DNA of 21,354 bases, from assembly GCA_964450565.1 (NCBI GenBank), contig CAYVCP010000006.1:1-21354 (forward strand), in the 5' to 3' direction. The stretch's first letter is position 1. Each line of letters opens with the position of its first letter. A program made the position numbers and the translations under genes. The notes below the pieces were generated by a model. It ran no database searches. It had not been told where the DNA came from and worked only from the letters and a program-made list of their open reading frames with translations. This DNA comes from CAYVCP01 sp964450565. GTDB taxonomy: Bacteria > Patescibacteriota > Minisyncoccia > Minisyncoccales > CG1-02-41-26. Positions 13,030 to 18,633 of this stretch are shown piece after piece.

Positions 13030-13075
13030 GACTAAAGGATACATAGAAAGGTCGTTTAATGTTTTTTGATTAAAA

Positions 13076-13513
13076 ATGAAAAAAATATTATCAATTTTGG
13101 CTTTAGGAGTATTATTGGGAGTTATTGTTATGCCTAGTGTTTCTTATGCTCAAGATGCCCTACCTACTTCGTGTAAAATTACTCATGACTTAGGAGTGTC
13201 AACAGATATTTGTCCAAAGGGTACTAGTGCTGGTCCAGTAACATGTTCAATCAATAATCCAGATTTTCAATGTGGTCTTTGTTGTTTGTTGAACACTGTT
13301 TATACAGTAACAAATTGGATCTTTTTCTTAATGATGGCTTTGGCAGTGATTTTGATTGTGATTGGTGGAGCTACATATATGTTAGCTACTGGTGATGCTG
13401 AAAAAGCGACTAAAGCTAAATCAATTATCACTTTTGCTATTGTCGGTTTAGCTATAGCTCTTATAGCTAGATTTGTTCCTCCAATTGTTAAGTTCATAAT
13501 GGGCGTTAGTTAA
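13076..13513 (+). CDS. VirB2/TrbC-like pilin family protein, copy 1
   Basis: A 145-residue protein with a Sec signal peptide (about 1-25, ending SYAQ), a cysteine-rich extracytoplasmic segment (C33, C46, C57, C66, C69, C70), and two hydrophobic helices (about 81-101 and 116-134) separated by a short GDAEKATKAKS loop. The pattern TNWIFFLMMALAVILIVIGGATYMLATGD...FAIVGLAIALIARFVPPIVKFIMG is typical of the two-helix VirB2/TrbC-like family, often found in tandem in candidate-phylum genomes. The family builds conjugative pili in Proteobacteria. No VirB4 or other secretion genes are in the window, so a pilus is inference. The second paralogue follows 8 nt after its stop. Confidence 0.8.
   Translation: MKKILSILALGVLLGVIVMPSVSYAQDALPTSCKITHDLGVSTDICPKGTSAGPVTCSINNPDFQCGLCCLLNTVYTVTNWIFFLMMALAVILIVIGGATYMLATGDAEKATKAKSIITFAIVGLAIALIARFVPPIVKFIMGVS
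13394..13441 (+). repeat. 48-nt direct repeat, first copy (pilin copy 1)
   Basis: Identical over 48 nt to 13954-14001 in pilin copy 2. It covers the inter-helix loop and the beginning of the second helix. The flanking sequence is similar but not identical. Confidence 0.9.
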
Positions 13514-13521
13514 ACATAATT

Positions 13522-14073
13522 ATGAAAAAGATTATAATCGCTACAACTTGTCTAGTTGTTTTAACTGTTACTCCTGTTTTAGCTTTGGCTCAGTCTGGGA
13601 TTATGGACATAACAGAAGAATGTTGTCAAGTTAGAGCTGGTGTAGTATGGAAATCTGGCAAAGTTAATGGGCAAGATTGTTCTGCTGATACTCCTTGTGA
13701 GATCTCAAAGAATATGACTGTTGGTCCAATTGAAGATGGTAGCAGTGTTGGTTCACAATGTTCTCTGCCTAATAGCAGTGGCCCAATTGCAGAAGGAACG
13801 ACTCAATCTGTAGAGAAATATAGTAAGGATTGGTCAATTATTTGTGTAATTGGAACCTTAAATGCAGTAACAAATTGGATCTTCTTTCTAATGTTAGCTC
13901 TTGCTGTCATTTTAAGTGTTATTGGTGGAGCTACCTATATGACTGCCATGGGAGATGCTGAAAAAGCGACTAAAGCTAAATCAATTATCACTTTTGCTAT
14001 TATAGGTTTAGCCATAGCTCTTGTAGCCAGATTTGTTCCTCCTATAGTAAGGTTTATTATGGGTGTCGGATAG
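13522..14073 (+). CDS. VirB2/TrbC-like pilin family protein, copy 2
   Basis: A 183-residue paralogue of the preceding gene. The signal peptide spans about 1-24 (ending ALAQ). The extracytoplasmic part is longer and unrelated in sequence (EECCQVRAGVVWKSGK, GQDCSADTPCEIS, QCSLPNSSG). The C-terminal half, from AVTNWIFFLMLALAVILSVIGGATYM to PPIVRFIMGVG, is almost the same as in copy 1. It lacks the CGxCCLxN signature shared by copies 1 and 3, having CVIGTLN instead. It probably forms one transcript with copy 1 and is followed by a terminator-like hairpin at 14104-14134. Confidence 0.8.
   Translation: MKKIIIATTCLVVLTVTPVLALAQSGIMDITEECCQVRAGVVWKSGKVNGQDCSADTPCEISKNMTVGPIEDGSSVGSQCSLPNSSGPIAEGTTQSVEKYSKDWSIICVIGTLNAVTNWIFFLMLALAVILSVIGGATYMTAMGDAEKATKAKSIITFAIIGLAIALVARFVPPIVRFIMGVG
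13954..14001 (+). repeat. 48-nt direct repeat, second copy (pilin copy 2)
   Basis: Identical to 13394-13441. The near-perfect match is limited to the membrane half of the two genes and contrasts with their unrelated N-terminal halves. Confidence 0.9.
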
Positions 14074-14103
14074 TTTTAAGACTTAAGTTTTAAGTAACTA
14101 CTG

Positions 14104-14134
14104 AAACAACTCCTTTGTGGGGTTGTTTTAGTTT
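14104..14134 (+). terminator. Terminator between pilin copies 2 and 3
   Basis: AAACAACTCC (14104-14113) pairs with GGGGTTGTTT (14119-14128), ten pairs including one G-T, with loop TTTGT and a modest T-rich tail. Confidence 0.65.
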
Positions 14135-14180
14135 ACTAAAAATGGAATAATAAAAAGAATGTTTTATAAATTATAATTAT

Positions 14181-14641
14181 ATGAAAAAAGTATTTTTATC
14201 AGTAATGTTAGGGTTATTAATTCTTGGTATGGTTTATCCCCTCACTTCTTTTTCTCAAGAAGAATTACCTAGTGGTTGTAAAATTGATAGAAAGTTGGGC
14301 ATAACAGATTGTGATGCGAAATTGGGAAGTGCAAAATTTTACCATTGTGACGCTGAAATAGATTCTATATGCGGTATTTGTTGTTTAGTTAATGTTGTGT
14401 TTATACGGTAAGCGATTGGTTATTTTTCCTAATGTTAGCCCTAGCTGTTGTCTTGGGGGTTATTGGTGGAGCTACCTATATGACTGCTATGGGAGACTCT
14501 GAAAAGGCGAGCAAAGGAACAAAGATTATTACATTTGCTATTATAGGTTTAGCTATAGCTATTGTAGCTAGGTTTGTACCTCCTGTTGTTAAATTTATAA
14601 TGGGGGTTGATGATACTACGACCACAACACCTACACCTTAG
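14181..14641 (+). pseudogene. VirB2/TrbC-like pilin copy 3, split by a 2-nt frameshift
   Basis: The first frame (14181-14411, 76 residues) gives a signal peptide and a cysteine pattern like copy 1 (GCKIDRKLGITDC, CGICCLVN), then ends prematurely at a TAA. The second frame continues from 14399 as VYTVSDWLFFLMLALAVVLGVIGGATYMTAMGD and so on to a TAG at 14639-14641. Aligned with copy 1, exactly two extra bases (a GT, 14397-14398, in a TTGTGT run) break the frame; removing them restores an intact protein of about 152 residues. The C-terminus has an extra Thr-rich tail (DDTTTTTPTP) absent from the other copies. The rest of the gene is undamaged, so this could be a recent mutation, phase variation, programmed frameshifting or a sequencing error. 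A TATAAA at 14165-14170 may be its -10 box. Confidence 0.75.
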
Positions 14642-14654
14642 TATAAAGAATAAT

Positions 14655-14681
14655 ACCGAGGCAGTTTTTTGCTGTCTCGGT
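14655..14681 (+). terminator. Terminator after pilin copy 3
   Basis: ACCGAGGCAG (14655-14664) pairs with CTGTCTCGGT (14672-14681), ten pairs with one G-T, loop TTTTTTG. The T-tract after it is weak and overlaps the -35 box of tRNA-Leu. Confidence 0.6.
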
Positions 14682-14682
14682 G

Positions 14683-14711
14683 TTGTTTTAGGGCTTCTTT
14701 TTTGTTATTCT
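14683..14711 (+). promoter_or_regulatory. Promoter of tRNA-Leu
   Basis: TTGTTT at 14683-14688, 17-nt spacer, TATTCT at 14706-14711. The predicted start at about 14718 is two bases before the mature tRNA 5' end. Confidence 0.5.
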
Positions 14712-14719
14712 TTGATTAT

Positions 14720-14803
14720 GCCGAGGTGGTGAAACCGGTAGACACGCTAGCCTTAGGAGCTAGTGCCATTTATGGTGTGTGGGTTCGAATCCCACCCTCG
14801 GCA
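14720..14803 (+). tRNA. tRNA-Leu (anticodon UAG)
   Basis: The acceptor stem GCCGAGG/CCTCGGC is perfect, with discriminator A at 14803. The anticodon stem-loop GCTAG-CCTTAGGA-GCTAG has anticodon TAG, decoding CUN. A long variable arm (GCCAT/ATGGT pairing), as required in leucine tRNAs, precedes the T-arm GTGGG-TTCGAAT-CCCAC. CCA is not encoded. U34 makes it a theoretical target for wobble modification. Confidence 0.97.
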
Positions 14804-14820
14804 CATCTTGATATCTAAAA

Positions 14821-14838
14821 ACCGCTCTTTCAAGCGGT
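14821..14838 (+). terminator. Bidirectional terminator between tRNA-Leu and hsp20
   Basis: ACCGCT (14821-14826) pairs with AGCGGT (14833-14838). On the minus strand it is followed by a TTTTT run, serving the hsp20 transcript. On the plus strand a T-rich stretch follows the tRNA. Confidence 0.6.
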
Positions 14839-14845
14839 CTTTATT

Positions 14846-15304
14846 TTATCCTATTTCAATAGCTATTTTTTTTCTTTCAGTTTTTGTTTTGGGAATAGAA
14901 ACAAGGAGAAGTCCTTTTTTAAATGATGCTTTAATTTTTTGTGTGTCTACATCTTCAGGTAAAATGGTTTGTCTTGAGAAGGGACCCCAATAACATTCTT
15001 TATAAAAGTATTTTTTTTGTTTAGTGCTTTCTGGCTCCTTTCTTTCGCTTTTGATGATGAGCATATTATTTTCTACAAAGATTTCTATATCTTCTTGAGA
15101 GACACCAGCTATTGGAGCTTGAACACAGAAAGCGTCATCGGTTTCATAAATATCAGCAGCTAATTGCCCCTTACTTTGCAACCAGTCAGAAGATGGTTTT
15201 TTTTCTGATTTTTCGTCTACCTTAATTTTGATTTCTTTTTTCGGTTTCTTTTTCTCTTCTTTCTCTTCAACGATATTACTTTTTATTTTTTTAAATAGTG
15301 CCAT
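14846..15304 (-). CDS. Small heat shock protein, Hsp20/alpha-crystallin family
   Basis: A 152-residue ATP-independent chaperone. A Lys/Glu-rich N-terminal arm (about 1-40) precedes the alpha-crystallin domain: DWLQSKGQLAADIYETDDAF, APIAGVSQEDIEIFVENNMLIIKSERKE, the YFYKECYWGPFSRQTILPEDVD segment, and ASFKKGLLLVSIPK. The C-terminus KKIAIEIG includes the IxI motif that docks neighbouring subunits in oligomers. Family members hold unfolding proteins under stress. It is the last gene of a tsaD - PrsW - hsp20 minus-strand unit, starting 4 nt after the protease stop. The position is unusual for a stress gene. No dedicated heat-shock element is visible. Confidence 0.93.
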   Translation of the reverse strand: MALFKKIKSNIVEEKEEKKKPKKEIKIKVDEKSEKKPSSDWLQSKGQLAADIYETDDAFCVQAPIAGVSQEDIEIFVENNMLIIKSERKEPESTKQKKYFYKECYWGPFSRQTILPEDVDTQKIKASFKKGLLLVSIPKTKTERKKIAIEIG

Positions 15305-15308
15305 ATCT

Positions 15309-16013
15309 TTATAAATAACAAATACTTTTTATTTTTTTTAACTTTTTAAAACCAAAAGATAAGAAAATTGTTGCACCTCCCAAAATAATAAGAGGGACAA
15401 TAAATTTGTTTAATCCTTCTACCCTTATTATAGAGAAATTATAAAGACCATGCAAGATAGTACATGAGGTAAGACCATAAAGGAAATATAGCTTTCTTTT
15501 TTTTCCATAAAAGAAAGATAAAGCTAAAAAATAGCCAAAAATGCCAGAGCATAAAGCATGTAAAAAAGTGGCTGAAGCAAATCTCCAAAGCATTAGTTCA
15601 AGTACTTTTGTTGAATTTAAAATAGGGTGATAATTAGTTAAAACAAGAATATTTTCTAAAGCTGCAAATCCTAAGGCAGATATGATCATGTAAAGAATAA
15701 AGTCTACTGGTTCGTCAAGTTCCGCGTTTCTATAGGTGCCAAATTTTGCTGATGCATATTTTACTATTTCTTCAATGAAAGCTCCCCCAATGAAAATACT
15801 AAAAGCAGAGGTGTATGCTAAAGATGCTAAGAATATATTTTGTGTTTTTTGGAATCCTTTTTCAAAAACAATGGCAAAAAGTCCGCTTACCATACCTAAT
15901 AAAAATACTTTTAGAACCATCTTATTAGATTCTGGGTGAGCATCTTTTCTTAAATAAAAAAGAAGCCATAGAATGCTTGGTACAAAACCTATAAAATAAA
16001 GGAGGTATTTCAT
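15309..16013 (-). CDS. PrsW-family intramembrane metalloprotease
   Basis: A 234-residue membrane protein with about 7-8 hydrophobic segments. It contains the family's active-site set: the pair E81-E82 (GGAFIEEIVKY), E120 (GFAALENILV), H152 (ATFLHALCSG) and H188 (TILHGLYNF). PrsW in Bacillus subtilis performs site-1 cleavage of the anti-sigma factor RsiW. Homologues elsewhere (PF13367-like) have varied or unknown substrates. No anti-sigma factor gene is visible here. Its ATG overlaps the tsaD stop by 4 nt, and hsp20 follows directly, suggesting co-translation. Confidence 0.88.
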   Translation of the reverse strand: MKYLLYFIGFVPSILWLLFYLRKDAHPESNKMVLKVFLLGMVSGLFAIVFEKGFQKTQNIFLASLAYTSAFSIFIGGAFIEEIVKYASAKFGTYRNAELDEPVDFILYMIISALGFAALENILVLTNYHPILNSTKVLELMLWRFASATFLHALCSGIFGYFLALSFFYGKKRKLYFLYGLTSCTILHGLYNFSIIRVEGLNKFIVPLIILGGATIFLSFGFKKLKKIKSICYL

Positions 16014-17077
16014 AATCTCAGATTTGATCTTGCTCTAATTCTTTGCTTATATTGTAAATGAAAAAGAGCAGTAATACCAATCATAGCAGCATTATCTGTG
16101 CATAACTTTTTTTCAGGTAAAAAGATATTCTTAAATTCTTTTTTCAAGTTTTTTCTTAGATTTTTATTAGCCAAAACACCACCACCAGCAATGACTGTTT
16201 TGATCTTATATTTTTTTACAGCTTTTTTAGTTTTTGTTATTAAAACATCAACAATAGCATTCTCTATGCCTCTTGCTGCTTCCTTTTTATATGTTTCTGT
16301 TATTTTATTTTTTTGAGAATGGTAAAGTACTGCTGTCTTTAGGCCTGAAAAACTAAAATCAAAATCATTAGAGTGAAGCATTGGTCTGGGAAATTCAATA
16401 GCTTTTTTTGTTGTTTCTGCCAAAGAAGATATAATGGGTCCTCCAGGATAAGGAAGTCCCAAGATTCTTGCTGTTTTATCAAAACACTCTCCTGCTGCGT
16501 CATCTCTCGTCTCTCCTATTACCTTATAATTATTCTTTTGTTTTATTAATACCAATTGAGTGTGGCCTCCAGAAACTACCAAGGCTAAAGCAGGAAATTC
16601 AACTTTTTTGTTTATTACACTAGCTAAAATATGCCCTTCTATATGGTTAACAGCTATCAGGGGCAAATTCCAGGCATGCCCTAAAGCTAAAGTAAAATTT
16701 ATTCCTACCCACAGACAAGGTTCAAGTCCGGGACCACAAGTAACTGCTATGGCATCAATTTTTGGTTTCTGGTAAGTTTTTAAAAACCTTATTAGGTTTT
16801 CTTTTAAATCTTGTTCTCTTTTCAACTGATTTTTAATTTCATGGAAAGAATTTCCTTTTTCTAAAAACCCTGCTTTTTTTAAAGATTTTTTTAGAACAAA
16901 AACTAGATTCTTTTGATGTTCTCTTCTAGCTAAACTAGGATAAACACCTCCATACTCTTGATGTAATTTTACTTGTGAAGATATAATATTGCTTAAAATG
17001 GTGATTTTTCCTTTTGTTTTTTCTACAATAGCAACAGAAGTATCATCACAAGAAGTATCTATACTTAAAATAATCAT
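16010..17077 (-). CDS. tsaD: tRNA N6-adenosine threonylcarbamoyltransferase TsaD
   Basis: A 355-residue ASKHA-fold enzyme that transfers the threonylcarbamoyl group to A37 of ANN-reading tRNAs. It begins MIILSIDTSCDDTSVAIVE. The metal ligands are H145 and H149 (NHIEGHI) and D328 (CTDNAAMIG). Other conserved blocks are GGVYPSLARREH, VTCGPGL, VVSGGHTQLVL, DDAAGECFDKTARILGLPYPGGP, DFSFSGLKTAV and VIAGGGVLANKNLR. Residues of about 72-103 form an insertion relative to E. coli TsaD (337 residues), just before the GPGL motif. The partner enzyme TsaC is at 7606-8130; TsaB and TsaE are not in the window. A leaderless-type promoter lies upstream. Confidence 0.96.
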   Translation of the reverse strand: MIILSIDTSCDDTSVAIVEKTKGKITILSNIISSQVKLHQEYGGVYPSLARREHQKNLVFVLKKSLKKAGFLEKGNSFHEIKNQLKREQDLKENLIRFLKTYQKPKIDAIAVTCGPGLEPCLWVGINFTLALGHAWNLPLIAVNHIEGHILASVINKKVEFPALALVVSGGHTQLVLIKQKNNYKVIGETRDDAAGECFDKTARILGLPYPGGPIISSLAETTKKAIEFPRPMLHSNDFDFSFSGLKTAVLYHSQKNKITETYKKEAARGIENAIVDVLITKTKKAVKKYKIKTVIAGGGVLANKNLRKNLKKEFKNIFLPEKKLCTDNAAMIGITALFHLQYKQRIRARSNLRL

Positions 17078-17083
17078 GGTTTT

Positions 17084-17112
17084 ATCTTATCCTTGATATT
17101 GATTTTTTGCAA
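17084..17112 (-). promoter_or_regulatory. Promoter for tsaD, probably leaderless
   Basis: On the minus strand: TTGCAA (17112-17107), 17-nt spacer, TAAGAT (17089-17084), then 6 nt to the ATG at 17077. Transcription should start at about the ATG itself. Confidence 0.6.
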
Positions 17113-17126
17113 TTTCTTGATACAAT
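17099..17126 (+). promoter_or_regulatory. Promoter of tRNA-Glu
   Basis: TTGATT at 17099-17104, 16-nt spacer, TACAAT at 17121-17126. The start is expected near 17133, just before the tRNA at 17137. It overlaps the divergent tsaD promoter. Confidence 0.55.
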
Positions 17127-17136
17127 GTAAAACATT

Positions 17137-17208
17137 GGCGCTATCGTCTAATGGTTAGGACACCTGATTTTCAATCAGGCAATCGGGGTTCGACTCCCCG
17201 TAGCGCTG
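17137..17208 (+). tRNA. tRNA-Glu (anticodon UUC)
   Basis: The anticodon stem-loop CCTGA-TTTTCAA-TCAGG has anticodon TTC. The T-arm is CGGGG-TTCGACT-CCCCG. The D-arm GTCTAATGGTTAGGAC is typical of tRNA-Glu. The acceptor GGCGCTA pairs with TAGCGCT, leaving a G-U wobble at position 1:72; the discriminator is G at 17208. CCA is not encoded. In eukaryotes tRNA-Glu(UUC) is a classic Elp3/Trm9 substrate. Confidence 0.95.
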
Positions 17209-17318
17209 CAAGCATTGTTTAGTGTTTTAGAATATGAGCATAATTTAATTGACATATTAAACCTAAGAAAATATGGGAAGCTACCATTTTCAGTAGAAAG
17301 TGCAATGTGTCTGTATGT

Positions 17319-17347
17319 TTGACAGAAAATATTTGCTAAGTTAAACT
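17319..17347 (+). promoter_or_regulatory. Promoter for the toxin-antitoxin pair
   Basis: A perfect TTGACA at 17319-17324, 17-nt spacer, TAAACT at 17342-17347, 23 nt before the antitoxin ATG. A second possible promoter, TTGACA at 17249-17254 with TATGGG at 17272-17277, lies further upstream in the 162-bp gap after tRNA-Glu. Nothing else is recognisable in that gap. Confidence 0.6.
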
Positions 17348-17370
17348 TTAGATAACAAAAAGATAAACTT

Positions 17371-17583
17371 ATGAAAAATATTATAACTCTAAAAAATTTA
17401 CGTGAAAAGATGGTGGAGTATTCTGAAAAAGTTAATCAAGGAGAATCTTTTATTGTTTTTAAAAGATCTAAACCTATCTTTAAAATTTCTCCTGTAGAAG
17501 ATGATCTTTGGGAAGAAATTATAGATTTTACAAAGATTAAAAAAGGGGGCGTGAGCATAGAATCGTTAATCTCTAGGCTTTAA
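17371..17583 (+). CDS. Phd/YefM-type antitoxin
   Basis: A 70-residue protein: ITLKNLREKMVEYSEKVNQGESFIVFKRSKPIFKISPVE (about 5-43) is the N-terminal DNA-binding fold of Phd/YefM antitoxins, which bind their own promoter and neutralise the toxin through a flexible C-terminal tail (here WEEIIDFTKIKKGGVSIESLISRL). The toxin gene starts 4 nt after the stop. Autoregulation at the TTGACA/TAAACT promoter is expected from the family. Confidence 0.8.
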   Translation: MKNIITLKNLREKMVEYSEKVNQGESFIVFKRSKPIFKISPVEDDLWEEIIDFTKIKKGGVSIESLISRL

Positions 17584-17587
17584 GGAT

Positions 17588-17827
17588 ATGACGGACAAAA
17601 TAGACAAAGCTTTAAAGAAATTATCAAAAACGGAAAAAGCAAAATTAAAAGAAATGCTTTTTAATTTAGAAAAAGGGATTTTGTTCAATATGGATATTAA
17701 GAAATTGAAAGGAAGAAACGATATTTTTCGTATTCGGAAAGGAGGAATTAGAATTATTTTTAGAAAGATAGATGATAGGACAAAAATCCTAAGCTTAGAG
17801 CGAAAGAGTGATAAAACATACAAATAA
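17588..17827 (+). CDS. RelE/ParE-superfamily toxin
   Basis: A 79-residue protein with an N-terminal helical pair (DKIDKALKKLSKTEKAKLKEMLFNLE) and the C-terminal sheet DIKKLKGRNDIFRIRKGGIRIIFRKIDDRTKILSLERKSDKTYK. KLKGxxxxFRIRxGxxRIIF is diagnostic of RelE/ParE-type toxins. Members with this C-terminus are ribosome-dependent mRNA nucleases (RelE/YoeB) or gyrase inhibitors (ParE). The usual RH..VY ending is ERKSDKTYK here, with no His, so activity is uncertain. It follows the antitoxin gene after 4 nt, with GGAT upstream of its ATG. A minus-strand open frame across this gene is a shadow. Confidence 0.78.
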   Translation: MTDKIDKALKKLSKTEKAKLKEMLFNLEKGILFNMDIKKLKGRNDIFRIRKGGIRIIFRKIDDRTKILSLERKSDKTYK

Positions 17828-17917
17828 AATGCGATGAAGTCAAACGCATGTAAAGCTGTTTCGTTTTCTGGGCCTCTTTTATAAAGGGACTCAAAATATT
17901 GCAGGTAAATCCTTAAT

Positions 17918-18598
17918 TTAAATTTCTTCTGTTGAAGTTGCTTCTTCAATTTCAATATATTGAGAGAGAATTTGTTCTAAGTCTTTTTTGTTTTTAAACC
18001 CTTGATACACTTCGTCATTTATAATAATAACAGGTAGCGTTTCTTCTAGGGAGTAAAGGGACTTGAGTGTTTTTAGAGCAGAGAGGTCTAAGCTGTAATC
18101 AAAGGAATATACTCTTAAAAAAGGATACTTGTTTCTGAAATAAGTTAAGATGTAACCTTGATCTTCGCATTGAGGACAATTTTTTTGATCAGAATAAAAG
18201 TAAATAATAAAAGTTAAATCAGTGTCGCATTCTTTTGAAGCTCTTTGAAGCAATAACCAGTGTTTTATTTCTAGAATAGAATAATACTTTTTTAATTGTA
18301 AATAATAAGGGTGGCTATTGCCTAAGTTATTTCCTACTGAAGTTAATTTTTGAGCAATATCATATAGTTCTTTTGTAAGAGTAGACTCGTTTAAATTTTC
18401 ACACGGTGCTTGGTTTAAGATAGCGAACTGTGTTTCTATAGCTAAAATATCTATTCTTAAATTTTGTTGTAAGGAGTTTAATTGTTCTATCCTTTTATTA
18501 TTTAAAGTATGAGAAAGAAAAAAACCACTTGAGAATATAAGAAGTGTAAAAAAAAGTACTAAGAAGTATTTTTGAATATTTATTTTTTTTTCTGTCAT
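17918..18598 (-). CDS. Membrane-anchored thioredoxin-like protein (CPQC)
   Basis: A 226-residue protein with one N-terminal transmembrane helix (about 11-29), a helical middle region (35-115), and a C-terminal thioredoxin-like domain: FIIYFYSDQKNCPQCEDQGYILTYF (CPQC at 141-144), LRVYSFDY, and a cis-Pro in ETLPVIIINDEVYQG (P189), then a final helix. The domain would face outside the cell, suggesting disulfide exchange on secreted proteins. The active-site dipeptide PQ differs from thioredoxin (GP) and DsbA (PH), so the redox role is open. It lies 35 nt downstream of the GT2 synthase gene on the same strand. The 90 bp between its end and the toxin gene hold nothing recognisable. Confidence 0.75.
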   Translation of the reverse strand: MTEKKINIQKYFLVLFFTLLIFSSGFFLSHTLNNKRIEQLNSLQQNLRIDILAIETQFAILNQAPCENLNESTLTKELYDIAQKLTSVGNNLGNSHPYYLQLKKYYSILEIKHWLLLQRASKECDTDLTFIIYFYSDQKNCPQCEDQGYILTYFRNKYPFLRVYSFDYSLDLSALKTLKSLYSLEETLPVIIINDEVYQGFKNKKDLEQILSQYIEIEEATSTEEI

Positions 18599-18633
18599 AA
18601 AAGTACCTTACAATGCTATTTTAAAAAATCAAG

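Noticed and set aside
14074..14103. Short TTAAG inverted repeat after pilin copy 2
   Set aside because: Only a 6-bp AT-rich pairing, expected by chance at this base composition. The adjacent 10-bp hairpin at 14104 is the credible terminator.
14397..14398. Programmed -1/+1 frameshift site in pilin copy 3
   Set aside because: No slippery heptamer or stimulatory pseudoknot was recognised. An insertion in a GT run is the simpler reading, so it is reported as a broken gene, with reversible variation left open.
17566..17955. 129-residue minus-strand open frame opposite the toxin gene
   Set aside because: It is the antisense of a recognisable RelE/ParE toxin and antitoxin end, with no family motif of its own.
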